Shown: positions 1 through 8,069 of the stretch, piece by piece
Numbering within the stretch: the first letter of the stretch is position 1
How the letters are laid out: each line of letters starts with the position of its first letter
Origin: Marinilabilia rubra
Lineage (GTDB): Bacteria > Bacteroidota > Bacteroidia > Bacteroidales > Marinilabiliaceae
NCBI RefSeq assembly: GCF_003121985.1
Contig: NZ_QEWP01000002.1
Coordinates: 248,001-312,000 of the forward strand
Direction of reading: 5' to 3'
Length of the DNA stretch: 64,000 bases
Position numbers and translations under genes: made by a program
Notes under the pieces: generated by a model
The model's database searches: none
Seen by the model: only the letters and a program-made list of their open reading frames with translations
What the model was told of the DNA's origin: nothing

Positions 1-1
1 T

Positions 2-76
2 TTAGGCAATTTAGATAAAGGAGATATTCAGATTAAGAAACTGAAAGGTTTCCAACCAATAACTGGATGTTTTTGA
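2..76 (+). CDS. C-terminal end of a gene cut by the window edge (uncertain)
   Basis: A reading frame enters from the left edge and stays open for 24 codons to a TGA at 74-76, ending in the residues KKLKGFQPITGCF. It lies about 100 bp upstream of kdsA on the same strand, so it could be the tail of the preceding gene. The fragment is too short to identify a family, and 24 open codons can occur by chance, so this is a tentative call. Confidence 0.35.
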   Translation, partial: LGNLDKGDIQIKKLKGFQPITGCF

Positions 77-179
77 AATTAACAAATGCAATATAATTAT
101 CTTACATTGTCAAACCTGAACTTCTACCTCTTTTGAAAACGAAAACACAGATTCACAACATATTATTTAAAATAAAATC

Positions 180-1001
180 ATGCAAATCAACACCATTCCA
201 CAAATAAAAAATTCCGATAGTGGCCAATTCTTTCTTTTTGCAGGTCCCTGCGCTATTGAAGGAGAAGATATGGCTTTAAAAATTGCGGAAAAAACAGCTA
301 AAATCACTGAAGATTTAAAAATCCCCTATGTCTTTAAAGGCTCTTACCGCAAAGCAAACCGATCACGCATTGATTCTTTTACGGGAATTGGGGATGAAAA
401 AGCATTGAAAGTCCTTCGGAAGGTTTCCGAGACGTTCAATCTTCCCACCATCACAGACATCCATTCTGCGCAGGAAGCAGAAATAGCTGCCGAATATGTT
501 GATGTTTTACAAATACCTGCTTTTTTATGCAGACAGACAGACATTCTGGTTGCAGCCGCGAAAACAGGAAAATTAGTCAACATCAAAAAAGGTCAGTTTT
601 TGGCTCCTGAAGCTATGATTTTTGCCATCAATAAAGTAAAGGATAGTGGAAATGACCAGGTAATGGTCACCGATCGCGGAACAACTTTTGGTTATCAGGA
701 TTTAATTGTGGATTACAGAGGCATTCCGACAATGCGCGAAATGGATGTTCCGGTTGTATTAGATATTACCCATTCTCTGCAGCAGCCCAATCAAACTTCG
801 GGCGTAACAGGTGGCAAGCCTGAATTAATAGAAACGGTAGCTAAAGCAGGTATTGCTGTTGGTTGTGACGGCATCTTCCTGGAAACACATTTCGATCCTC
901 AGAATGCCAAAAGTGATGGAGCTAACATGCTTCACCTGGACCATCTAAAAAACTTGTTGGAGAAGCTGGCAGCTATACGTGCTACCGTTAATAATTTTTA
1001 A
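180..1001 (+). CDS. kdsA: 3-deoxy-8-phosphooctulonate synthase (Kdo-8-P synthase)
   Basis: This enzyme condenses phosphoenolpyruvate with arabinose 5-phosphate to give Kdo 8-phosphate, the committed step of Kdo synthesis for lipopolysaccharide inner core, in the cytosol. The 273-residue protein has the usual family length. It opens the TIM barrel with FFLFAGPCAIEGEDMALKIA, followed by the substrate-binding KGSYRKANRSRIDSFTG segment near residue 55. VTDRGTTFGYQDLIVDYRG and the late GCDGIFLETHFDP motif are also in place. Seen in the sequence: full-length, uninterrupted frame with ATG start. No other LPS gene is visible beside it, and it ends just before a transposon-like repeat and a terminator. 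Confidence 0.97.
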   Translation: MQINTIPQIKNSDSGQFFLFAGPCAIEGEDMALKIAEKTAKITEDLKIPYVFKGSYRKANRSRIDSFTGIGDEKALKVLRKVSETFNLPTITDIHSAQEAEIAAEYVDVLQIPAFLCRQTDILVAAAKTGKLVNIKKGQFLAPEAMIFAINKVKDSGNDQVMVTDRGTTFGYQDLIVDYRGIPTMREMDVPVVLDITHSLQQPNQTSGVTGGKPELIETVAKAGIAVGCDGIFLETHFDPQNAKSDGANMLHLDHLKNLLEKLAAIRATVNNF

Positions 1002-1015
1002 CCTGCCTATTAATG

Positions 1016-1144
1016 CAATAGATCGTTAGACTTTTAGATTTAAGAGATATCGTAAAATGCTGACAATGGGCATTTTAACACAATCAATCCTAGATTTTCA
1101 AATAACTGATTAAAAGCATATTGCAAAAGATCAACGGAGTATTG
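1016..1144 (+). repeat. MITE family A, copy 1 (6-bp target duplication)
   Basis: A 129-bp element beginning CAATAGATCGTTAGAC and ending AACGGAGTATTG, so its two ends are imperfect inverted repeats (CAATAgaTCGTTA against CAATActCCGTTG-type). It is flanked on both sides by TTAATG, a perfect 6-bp target-site duplication. Four further copies lie at 22999, 37505, 49125 and 63783. It carries no coding sequence and sits between kdsA and the M48 gene. Confidence 0.85.
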
Positions 1145-1162
1145 TTAATGTATTCCACAAAA

Positions 1163-1198
1163 AAAACGCTGGCAGTTCCGATTCTGTCAGCGTTTTCT
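1163..1198. terminator. Bidirectional terminator between kdsA and the M48 protease gene
   Basis: An A-rich/T-rich flanked hairpin with arms AAAACGCTGGCAG and CTGTCAGCGTTTT lies between two convergent genes. Either strand reads a strong stem followed by a U-run, so it can serve both kdsA and the M48 gene, whose stop codon is 10 bp away. Confidence 0.8.
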
Positions 1199-1207
1199 TG
1201 TTTTATT

Positions 1208-2017
1208 TCAGTTCTTCCGGTAATATTTCATAGCCTCAGGCATAAACTCTCTCAAATTATTTATCCTGGTCTCATCAGAAGGGTGCGTACTCATAAATTC
1301 TGGAGGCTTTTGCCCTCCCTGATCAGCCATCCTTTTCCAGAAATCAACAGATTCTTGAGGATTATAGCCCGCCATTGCCATAAATATAAGGCCAAGTTTA
1401 TCTGCTTCACTTTCATGCGTGCGAGAATAAGGCAACATGTACCCCAATTGGCTTCCAAGGCCGTAGGCAGCCATAAAAATATTTTGAGTTTTTTCAGGTT
1501 TCTCATCAATGGCTACAGAAAGGGCGGCTCCCCCCAATTGGACAGTCATTTGCTGACTCATTCTTTCATTTCCGTGTCGCGCCACTGCATGGGCTATTTC
1601 GTGTCCCATTACAACCGCTAAACCTGTTTCATCTTTGGTGATGGGTAATATTCCGGTATAAATAACGACCTTTCCACCAGGCATACACCAGGCATTCGGA
1701 GTATCATCTTTAACAAGATTAAATTCCCAATAAAAGTGCTCCAATCTCTTTTTCATTCCATGGTTGGAAAAATATTTCTCTACGGCAATAGAAATTTTCT
1801 CCCCTACCCTTTTTACCATTGCACTTTGAGAATCATTTTTGGCAACTTCATTATTCTCCAGAAACTTGTTGTATTGAGTGAGACTCATTGCTACCATATC
1901 CGACTCGGGATATAGATTCAGCTGCTTACGACCTGTAATAGGTACCGTAGCACATGAAATGGCTATAGTCTGAATTAAAGCCATAGCTACAAATATTTTC
2001 AAAAATCTTTTTTTCAT
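1208..2017 (-). CDS. M48-family metalloprotease lipoprotein
   Basis: A zinc metallopeptidase of the M48 (Ste24/BepA/LoiP-like) family, expected in the periplasm attached to a membrane. The N-terminus is a lipoprotein signal with the Cys in IAISCATVP near residue 22. The zinc site HEIAH is at residues 139-143 (His139, Glu140, His143), inside GHEIAHAVARHGNERMS, and the third-ligand glutamate is in HESEADKLGL around residue 205. At 269 residues it has the size of the short single-domain members and lacks the TPR tail of BepA. In other bacteria such proteins degrade misassembled outer membrane proteins; that role here is inference. It is transcribed alone, convergent with kdsA. Confidence 0.92.
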   Translation of the reverse strand: MKKRFLKIFVAMALIQTIAISCATVPITGRKQLNLYPESDMVAMSLTQYNKFLENNEVAKNDSQSAMVKRVGEKISIAVEKYFSNHGMKKRLEHFYWEFNLVKDDTPNAWCMPGGKVVIYTGILPITKDETGLAVVMGHEIAHAVARHGNERMSQQMTVQLGGAALSVAIDEKPEKTQNIFMAAYGLGSQLGYMLPYSRTHESEADKLGLIFMAMAGYNPQESVDFWKRMADQGGQKPPEFMSTHPSDETRINNLREFMPEAMKYYRKN

Positions 2018-2184
2018 TTCCTTACAAGTTTAATGGTTTTGATAGTATACAGAAGTCAAGCATATTAATAAATACCTAACAAACCTTATGCCTTTAGAGT
2101 TTTATCTTATAAAAATAGAAATAAAACCAGACTTAGCCTTCTTTAAAGATTAAATATCAGAAGACCAGTTACACGCATAGAGGG

Positions 2185-2215
2185 TTTTGGTAGTTAATCA
2201 GTAAAATATATCTTT
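2185..2215 (+). promoter_or_regulatory. Bacteroidota-type promoter of the betaine-binding lipoprotein gene
   Basis: TTTG at 2185-2188, a 19-nt spacer and TATCTTTG at 2208-2215 match the Bacteroidota consensus TTTG-(19-21)-TAnnTTTG exactly. Transcription should begin near 2222, giving a leader of about 140 nt before the ATG at 2361. The 340-bp gap between the divergent M48 and betaine-binding genes holds nothing else recognisable. Confidence 0.65.
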
Positions 2216-2360
2216 GCAGCCTTCTTTTTGAATAGCCAAAATACTTTACCACTTACTGATTTATGGAAAGCTTTGGTAATTCTGTTTCTATAAATACCAG
2301 GACTTTTAAGATTAATCATCATTCATGACATTAATTTTTAATTAAATATTACGAATCATT

Positions 2361-3221
2361 ATGAAAAAAAGAAATTGTAGAAACTCTATCACTGTTTTTG
2401 CAGCGCTGGCATTCATGTTAATCTCAGGTTGTAATAAAAAAAAGGAGGAAGTAACCCTGTATTATGCCAACTGGGCAGAAACAGTTGCAATGACTAAAAT
2501 CACAGAACTGGCACTTGAAGATGTTGGAATTCCGGCAAAATCTATGCTTTTATCACCTGGCCCTGTATTTACCGCTTTGGCCCAGGGCGATGGAGATATA
2601 TTTCTGGAAGCCTGGCTTCCGCAAACACATGCTCATTACTGGGAGAGATTTGGAGATAAAATAGATAAAGTCGGAGTTTGCCTGGATTATGCCTCTACAG
2701 GCTTGGTTGTTCCTAAATACGTGGAGATTGATTCTATTACACAACTCAATGAATATAAGGAAAAATTTAACGGAGAAATTGTAGGCATCGGGAGTGGTTC
2801 CGGCGTTTACAAGGACACAGAGCATGCCATTGAAGCTTATGGGCTGGAATTTGATCAGCTAACATCAAGTGGTCCGGCGATGGTAGCCAGCATAAAAAAT
2901 GCCGCAGCAAGAGAAAAATGGATCGTTGTTACTGGTTGGAAACCTCACTATAAATGGGCAAAGTATGATTTAAAATACTTGAAAGACCCTAAAGGAATTT
3001 ATCCTTCAGAGAAAGGTTATATTGTCACCAGACAAGGTTTCACAGATGAACGGCCTGGTTTCAAAAAGTTTCTTGGGAATTTTTATTTCAACGAGAAGCA
3101 AATGTCTGAACTAATGCTTCTGTTTGAGGAAGAAAATAACGATGATGCTGCCGCAAAAAAATGGTATAAAGAAAATAAAGATTTGATTCAATCATGGATG
3201 CCGGAAGAGTGGCTTAAATAA
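2361..3221 (+). CDS. Glycine betaine/choline-type ABC transporter substrate-binding lipoprotein (ProX/OpuAC-like)
   Basis: A 286-residue periplasmic-type binding protein of the OpuAC family, which captures quaternary ammonium osmolytes for an ABC importer. The signal ends in a lipobox, LISGC, at about residue 24. The mature part carries family features such as LYYANWAETVAMTKI at the start, the DIFLEAWLPQTHAHYWE segment near residue 80, and VVTGWKPHYKWAKYDLKYL near residue 195. The tryptophans in these segments are the ones expected to form the aromatic cage around the trimethylammonium group. No ATPase or permease gene is adjacent on either side, so its partners must be elsewhere. A promoter precedes it and a hairpin follows it, so it is probably monocistronic. 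Confidence 0.9.
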   Translation: MKKRNCRNSITVFAALAFMLISGCNKKKEEVTLYYANWAETVAMTKITELALEDVGIPAKSMLLSPGPVFTALAQGDGDIFLEAWLPQTHAHYWERFGDKIDKVGVCLDYASTGLVVPKYVEIDSITQLNEYKEKFNGEIVGIGSGSGVYKDTEHAIEAYGLEFDQLTSSGPAMVASIKNAAAREKWIVVTGWKPHYKWAKYDLKYLKDPKGIYPSEKGYIVTRQGFTDERPGFKKFLGNFYFNEKQMSELMLLFEEENNDDAAAKKWYKENKDLIQSWMPEEWLK

Positions 3222-3227
3222 GCAAAG

Positions 3228-3259
3228 AATCTCCATTGCCTCTGAGGTAATGGAGATTT
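3228..3259 (+). terminator. Hairpin terminator after the betaine-binding gene
   Basis: Arms AATCTCCATTGCC and GGTAATGGAGATT around a short loop, 7 bp after the stop codon, followed by a modest T-rich run. The stem is nearly perfect. Confidence 0.6.
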
Positions 3260-3424
3260 CATTATATCTTATAGGGTTATTGATGACGCAATGCTGAAAG
3301 GCACTATTTTTATATCCACAGCTTCTAACCTCCCCTCAACAGATTACAAAAATCAGGCTATTGGATGATTCTCGAATTAATTCCAAAGTTGCATAAGATC
3401 ATCAACCAATAAAGTAAATAGAGG

Positions 3425-3512
3425 CTTTTGATTAGCCATTTTCATATAATCAAGTGCAAAGAAATCCGAATGTGATGTTTAATAGCCTTGAACTTAAGTG
3501 TTTGTTGATGTG
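3425..3512 (+). repeat. 88-bp dispersed repeat (family C), copy 1
   Basis: Shares its first stretch of over 40 bp, starting CTTTTGATTAGCCATTTTC, almost base for base with 63685-63772, and both copies have the same 88-bp length. Inside it, CAAGTGCAAAG and a later CCTTGaACTTAAG form a short inverted repeat. It lies in the 337-bp gap between the betaine-binding and brkB-like genes, which holds no other feature. Confidence 0.7.
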
Positions 3513-3596
3513 ATTATAAATTTTTCAGCAAATGAAATGTGCATTCTCCAGAGCCCCTAAATACGTGTATTTCAACACCCTCAGCAAGTATTTTTT

Positions 3597-4904
3597 TTAC
3601 AAATCTTTTAACAATTGATTTTCAGGTAAACCAGAGAGTACCTGTTCGTAGTGATCGATTTTCTTTCTTACAAGGTTAGCTTCATCAGTTTTTTCAAGAA
3701 TAGTTTCAGAGTACCCGGTATGCTCAATGCGATGCATCACATCTACAACGTTCATTTTATTGATATCATAGGCAGGCAATAAAATAATGTCATCTTTACT
3801 GTCGTTATCTACTTCTGCAAGAATTCCGGCTTCAAAAAGACTATAGACCAAATCGGTAACCAAACGAATGGGTAAGCGTAGTCTTTCTGCAATTTCAGAT
3901 ACGGAAAGATGAGCTTTCCCCTTTTCAAATTCCTTAACCACTTCCCTTACAATTAAAATGCTAACAAGCTTATGAGTATAAACACTCATATTGCGGGTAT
4001 CAACTTCAAACTCAAAACTTTTTTCATTTTGATGGGCAAAGGCAAGCTCTGCACCAAAAAGCACAATCATCCAACTTGCCTGCATCCAGATAAGGAAAAG
4101 TGGTAATGCGGCAAAACTACCATATATCGCATTGTAGCGTGATACCCCAACCTGAAAATAGATATACCCATATTGGGTCGCAAGAAAGAGAGTTCCGGCA
4201 ATTATACCCCCAAAAACAGCAGATATTGGCTTCACCTTGGTATTGGGCATAATCATAAAGAGCAAAGAAAAAACCAGCCACATCATTAAGTACGGTGCAA
4301 CCCACATTAAAATACTACTGGCAAAGCTAACAACTTGAATGTCCCTAAGACTGTTGGCAACAAAAACAACCAACCCACCTGAGGTAGCCAAAAGAACAAT
4401 TGCCACCATCATCATGGATACATAATCGCTGAATTTGCGGATAAAAGAGCGGGACCGTTTAACATCCCATATATCATTGAAAGACTCTTCAATGCCATTC
4501 ATCAGCCGCATAACGGCAAATAAAACTACCACTAATGAAATCCCGGCGATCATTCCTCCTTTAGTATTATCAAGGTATTCAAGAGCAAAGTCCTGGATCC
4601 ACTTAACAACCTCTTCATGTCCTATTAAACGCTTTTGAAGCTCCTCCTCCAGTGTTTCACGGAAACCAAACCCCTTAGCTATCCCAAAAGCCATAGCAGC
4701 AATTGGTACAACCGAGAGCAATGAAAAAAATGTAAGTGCCGATGCTTTAGTTGGCCCCTGATCAATAATAAAGCGACGAATGGCAAGCGAAGAAATTCGC
4801 AGGAACCGGATTAACCAAAAACGACTTTTGGTAATTTCATCCTTCCGCATTCTCCATATATCTTCAAGAAGAAATACTTTTATTTTATTTATTAGTGGCA
4901 ACAT
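3597..4904 (-). CDS. YihY/BrkB family inner-membrane protein
   Basis: An integral membrane protein of the YihY/BrkB (once 'ribonuclease BN') family, whose function is still unclear; envelope permeability or transport roles have been proposed. About 435 residues from the start chosen here. Six hydrophobic helices span roughly residues 45-300, with the family sequence GPTKASALTFFSLLSVVPIAAM at the first. A C-terminal soluble region from about residue 320 resembles a winged-helix fold (HLSVSEIAERLRLPIRLVTDLV), which is common in longer members. A frame extends upstream to 4937, but that would run into the RNase P RNA 3' end, so the ATG at 4904 is preferred; the ATG at 4850 is also possible. Confidence 0.9.
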   Translation of the reverse strand: MLPLINKIKVFLLEDIWRMRKDEITKSRFWLIRFLRISSLAIRRFIIDQGPTKASALTFFSLLSVVPIAAMAFGIAKGFGFRETLEEELQKRLIGHEEVVKWIQDFALEYLDNTKGGMIAGISLVVVLFAVMRLMNGIEESFNDIWDVKRSRSFIRKFSDYVSMMMVAIVLLATSGGLVVFVANSLRDIQVVSFASSILMWVAPYLMMWLVFSLLFMIMPNTKVKPISAVFGGIIAGTLFLATQYGYIYFQVGVSRYNAIYGSFAALPLFLIWMQASWMIVLFGAELAFAHQNEKSFEFEVDTRNMSVYTHKLVSILIVREVVKEFEKGKAHLSVSEIAERLRLPIRLVTDLVYSLFEAGILAEVDNDSKDDIILLPAYDINKMNVVDVMHRIEHTGYSETILEKTDEANLVRKKIDHYEQVLSGLPENQLLKDL

Positions 4905-4928
4905 GCTAAAAAGTATCAGAAAGTAAAA

Positions 4929-5295
4929 AAACAGCAAGCCTGTAAGCCGGATTCTGTCCCTGATAAAAAGGGGCTTGTCATTGATCTGCGGAACCAGTTA
5001 CCTAATCCCTTTAGCGACCTACCCTTCGCGGCATCTGTAAAAAGAACCGGAACGAGCCATTCCGTACTCAAATGAGTACCGCGATATACATGGTCTTGCA
5101 ACCTGCGGGGTGTACGGCACCTCATGTCACCACAAGATCCGGTGGGCTCTTACCCCACCTTTTCACCCTTACCTCTAAAGGCGGTAATTTTCTGCTACAC
5201 CTTCGTGACTTTACAGCCACCTTCCCGTTAAGAAGCGCAGTGCTCTGTGTTGTCCGGACTTTCCTCCCCTTTGGGCGACAAGCCGGCCTGCTGTT
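4929..5295 (-). ncRNA. rnpB: RNase P RNA, bacterial type A
   Basis: The catalytic RNA that matures tRNA 5' ends. Read on the minus strand, the 5' end pairs with the 3' end (AACAGCAGGCC at 5285-5295 with GGCTTGCTGTT at 4930-4940) to form helix P1. The universally conserved core GAGGAAAGTCCGGAC is present near 5265, the GTAAGGGTGAAAAGGTGGGGTAAGAG-type J11/12 region near 5150-5175, and the terminal ACAGAATCCGGCTTAC at 4943-4958. Length is about 367 nt, normal for the family. It lies between the SPOR-like and brkB-like genes, in the same direction as both, with its own -7 box just upstream. Confidence 0.97.
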
Positions 5296-5299
5296 AATA

Positions 5300-5307
5300 C
5301 AAATGTA
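5300..5307 (-). promoter_or_regulatory. -7 box of the rnpB promoter
   Basis: TACATTTG on the minus strand fits TAnnTTTG and places the start about 5 nt downstream, at the first base of the predicted P1 helix. No good -33 TTTG was found at the standard 19-21 nt distance, which lies inside the end of the upstream gene. Confidence 0.5.
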
Positions 5308-5315
5308 AAGAAAAA

Positions 5316-5948
5316 TTATTCAATCTGAGAAGAGGAATATTTATCAAAAAGCACTAAATGCGCTTGAGGATATCCCATGGATTTAATCCTTTCAAGTTGT
5401 TCTTTGGCTTCATCCCCTCTGAATTTTCCGACGGTATAACGATAAATTCGATCATCCATATAGAATTCCATAACATCATCGAATTCTTTAAAATGGCTAA
5501 CATAAACCGGATATCTGAAAGCGGCAAGTTGCACCGTATAAAATGCATTGTCATCCAGGGAAAATTGTTCGTTTCTGTAATTGCTGCCATTTAAGTTGTA
5601 TTCTCTTAAATCAACAACAAAACACTCGGAATAGCCTTTTGCCTTTATTTCCGGGATTTTCTCCCGGGCAGACTCAGCGGAACTAAATTCTCCTATGGTA
5701 TATCTTACATAGCCATCAGCACAATCAAACTCCCGGGCTTGATTGATGTTCTTAAAGTACCCCGGAAATTGAGGTGATTCCTGCAATGCCAATATCTGAA
5801 TGGCAAAATATGGAGCCGTGATTTCCTTCACGGGAACAATCTTTTTAGTCGTTCGCAGATGGGCTAATTTATCAGCAATTGCATCAAATAACAACGATTG
5901 TGTAATTACAATAGCACCTAATAAAGAATATTTTATAATTTTCTTCAT
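5316..5948 (-). CDS. SPOR-like repeat protein
   Basis: A 210-residue exported protein with an N-terminal hydrophobic signal or anchor and two similar repeats of about 70 residues, roughly 46-125 and 135-205. Each repeat has the beta-alpha-beta pattern of SPOR-type domains: FAIQILAL then YVRYTIGEFSSAESAREKI, and TVQLAAFRYP then IYRYTVGKFRGDEAKEQL. SPOR domains bind denuded peptidoglycan glycans, so a role in anchoring to the wall is inference. It is the last gene of the surface operon that begins with the giant adhesin, 36 bp after the PorE-like gene. Confidence 0.75.
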   Translation of the reverse strand: MKKIIKYSLLGAIVITQSLLFDAIADKLAHLRTTKKIVPVKEITAPYFAIQILALQESPQFPGYFKNINQAREFDCADGYVRYTIGEFSSAESAREKIPEIKAKGYSECFVVDLREYNLNGSNYRNEQFSLDDNAFYTVQLAAFRYPVYVSHFKEFDDVMEFYMDDRIYRYTVGKFRGDEAKEQLERIKSMGYPQAHLVLFDKYSSSQIE

Positions 5949-5984
5949 TGCTTTTGAGTCTATATTTTAAGTAAGGGTGGATTT

Positions 5985-8039
5985 CTACTGATTCAACATC
6001 TTCCACACAACAACTTCAATACGTCTGTTTTCCATATGTTTATTCTCATCGCATAATTTACCACGTTGGCAGTTATTGACAAGATAGCGCTCTCCATATC
6101 CCCTGGGAATCATATTTTGACCATCAATACCTTTGGTCATTAAAAATTCTTCAGCCTTCTCGGCTACTTTCTGAGAAGTCAGCAGGTTATTATATTTATT
6201 TCCACGAGCTTCGGTATGGGCGTTCAATTTTACAACAACATTGGGATTATTATTCAGATAAACAGCCAATTTATCCAATATTTTTCTTCCTTCATCCGTA
6301 ATGGTTTCACCCCGATATGGAATGACCATTGTTCCTATATCATCCAATACCACATCATCAAAGACAGGTGTCAGAGCTACCCCGTTTTGAGAAATTTGCT
6401 CAAGTTCCATAATATCAACGATCATGCTCTTTCCTTTAAAATCATCTCCTTTGTTAATGGAAATTTCAAAAGTCTGGCCCTCTTTACGATACTCATCAGG
6501 AATAATCAAATGAATCTTACCATTTCGGCCCGTTGTTCCCTGAACAACGATTTGTCCATTGCTATTATCTTTGACAACGATTCTTGCATTTTCAATGGGG
6601 GTTCCATTAAAGGTACTATTAACCACTGTAGAAAATGCATCAGGAAACTGTGATAAATCAACCTCTGGTTCGGGTTCAGAATCCGGTTCAGTCTGTTCCT
6701 TTTCCTGAACAACCACCTGGCCGGTTTCATCATAAAGCAAGCCGCCCATAGGAGCCATCTCAGACTCTTCTGATGAACCTTCTTCGGTTTCTTCATCGCT
6801 CCTGGGTTCAACATAGAAAATAACATCAGTTCCACCGTTTCCGATACGATTGGAGGATAAGAAACCTTGTTCCGGATCATTTGGGTCAATAACGTATCCA
6901 AAATCATCCTTATTAGAGTTAAAAGGTTTCATCATGTTCTCTACATCACTCCATGAAGTTCCTCCCTGATGAATAGCTTTAAAAACATCCAGTCCACCAA
7001 AACCCAGATGCCCGTCACTGGCAAAATAAAGATCATAAGTATCACTTACAAATGGGAACCGTTCTTCGCCAAATGTATTAATTCTGGACCCGAGGTTTTG
7101 AGGTTGACCAAAACGGCCATTAGGTCTTCGCTCAACAATATAAAGATCCGTACCACCGTGTCCGCCTTTCATATTGGAAGAGAATAGAAGGTATTTGTCA
7201 TCGGGAGTGACCGCCGGATAGGCGCAGTCATAATTATCACTATTAATACTTAATTCCTCTTCATTACCCCACTCAGATCCATCATAAGTAACCTGAAAGA
7301 TCTTAATTCTGCTCCCCCCCCCTCTAACTCTAACTGCCCGGGTATAATACATGATTTTCTCATCTGAGGTAAAAGCAATAGCTCCGACGTGATAATCAAA
7401 AACCAGATTTTCTGAAAGCAACCGTTGATCCTGAATTTCGCCATCCTGAATAGGTGAATAGTATAAATTCAAAAATTCCTTCCCGTATCGGTCTACTTCG
7501 TCACTATCACCGGATGAGGAGGAATAGACAACTCCATTTTTGTAGTATTGAATTCCAAAAGACTGACCAAAAGTAAGCAGTTCAGAAGGGTTAACAAGAA
7601 AATCAGTAACAAAACTGTCATTCTCCAGTGCCCATTCACAAGATCTTATCAACTCACGAATCTGCGCAGGGTTACCAATGCCTTTGTCAAGGCATTCATT
7701 GTAAAGATCAATGGCTCCCTGATAAAAGCCAAAACCGTGAGTAGCGGAAGCATAAGTGAATAAATCCTGACCTTTAAGGTTGTCTTCCAGCTCCATAAAG
7801 AGGTTAAAGGCCTCGTCAATGTTATTCAATTCATAATAACAGTTCGCTATCCTGATACGTGTTTGAACGCTGAGGTCTTCTCCCGCATCGCGGGCTTCCT
7901 CAAACATTTCAAGGGCCTTAAAATATTCTCCGTCCTCAAAGAAACTATTGCCTCGTCTGACTTGTCGGCTTTGACCCATTGCCACATTCGAAATCAGAAA
8001 AAGGAGCAATATAAATGAGGTTATATTAATTGACTTCAT
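5985..8039 (-). CDS. PorE-like TPR / PD40 propeller / OmpA-domain protein
   Basis: A 684-residue envelope protein with the domain order of PorE, the T9SS component thought to anchor the outer-membrane machinery to peptidoglycan. A signal peptide covers residues 1-22, TPR helices about 25-150, and PD40/WD40-like propeller repeats about 215-420 (AYPAVTPDDKYLLFSSN, ERFPFVSDTYDLYFASDG). An acidic linker rich in Glu and Pro spans about 420-470, and a carboxypeptidase-regulatory-like beta domain spans about 475-555. The OmpA peptidoglycan-binding domain covers 570-684, with VVKLNAHTEARGNKYNN and the NRRIEVVVWK ending. Genes of this kind often follow a PorP/SprF gene and a large type-B cargo, exactly as here. 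A run of nine G lies in the propeller region and could alter the frame by slippage. Confidence 0.9.
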   Translation of the reverse strand: MKSINITSFILLLFLISNVAMGQSRQVRRGNSFFEDGEYFKALEMFEEARDAGEDLSVQTRIRIANCYYELNNIDEAFNLFMELEDNLKGQDLFTYASATHGFGFYQGAIDLYNECLDKGIGNPAQIRELIRSCEWALENDSFVTDFLVNPSELLTFGQSFGIQYYKNGVVYSSSSGDSDEVDRYGKEFLNLYYSPIQDGEIQDQRLLSENLVFDYHVGAIAFTSDEKIMYYTRAVRVRGGGSRIKIFQVTYDGSEWGNEEELSINSDNYDCAYPAVTPDDKYLLFSSNMKGGHGGTDLYIVERRPNGRFGQPQNLGSRINTFGEERFPFVSDTYDLYFASDGHLGFGGLDVFKAIHQGGTSWSDVENMMKPFNSNKDDFGYVIDPNDPEQGFLSSNRIGNGGTDVIFYVEPRSDEETEEGSSEESEMAPMGGLLYDETGQVVVQEKEQTEPDSEPEPEVDLSQFPDAFSTVVNSTFNGTPIENARIVVKDNSNGQIVVQGTTGRNGKIHLIIPDEYRKEGQTFEISINKGDDFKGKSMIVDIMELEQISQNGVALTPVFDDVVLDDIGTMVIPYRGETITDEGRKILDKLAVYLNNNPNVVVKLNAHTEARGNKYNNLLTSQKVAEKAEEFLMTKGIDGQNMIPRGYGERYLVNNCQRGKLCDENKHMENRRIEVVVWKMLNQ
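7314..7322 (-). repeat. Poly-G9 tract inside the PorE-like gene
   Basis: Nine consecutive C on the plus strand are nine G in the coding strand, encoding the glycines in VRVRGGGSRIKIF. Mononucleotide G tracts of this length are slippage-prone, and a change of one base would shift the frame in the propeller domain. The tract stands out in an AT-rich gene. Confidence 0.9.
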
Positions 8040-8069
8040 ACTCTCTAGGTTTCAGTATAGAAGGAATAA

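Noticed and set aside
1016-1144. MITE family A read as a terminator
   Set aside because: A separate strong terminator follows directly, copies occur in divergent gaps, and the target duplications show insertion.
1121-1621. 166-codon frame on the plus strand opposite the M48 gene
   Set aside because: It is antisense to a clear metalloprotease gene, runs through the terminator and shows no domain.
4905-4937. Upstream start for the BrkB-like gene
   Set aside because: It would place coding sequence in the 3' end of rnpB; the ATG at 4904 avoids this.
5072-5308. Open frame inside the RNase P RNA
   Set aside because: The conserved RNA core accounts for the sequence; the peptide has no relation to a protein family.
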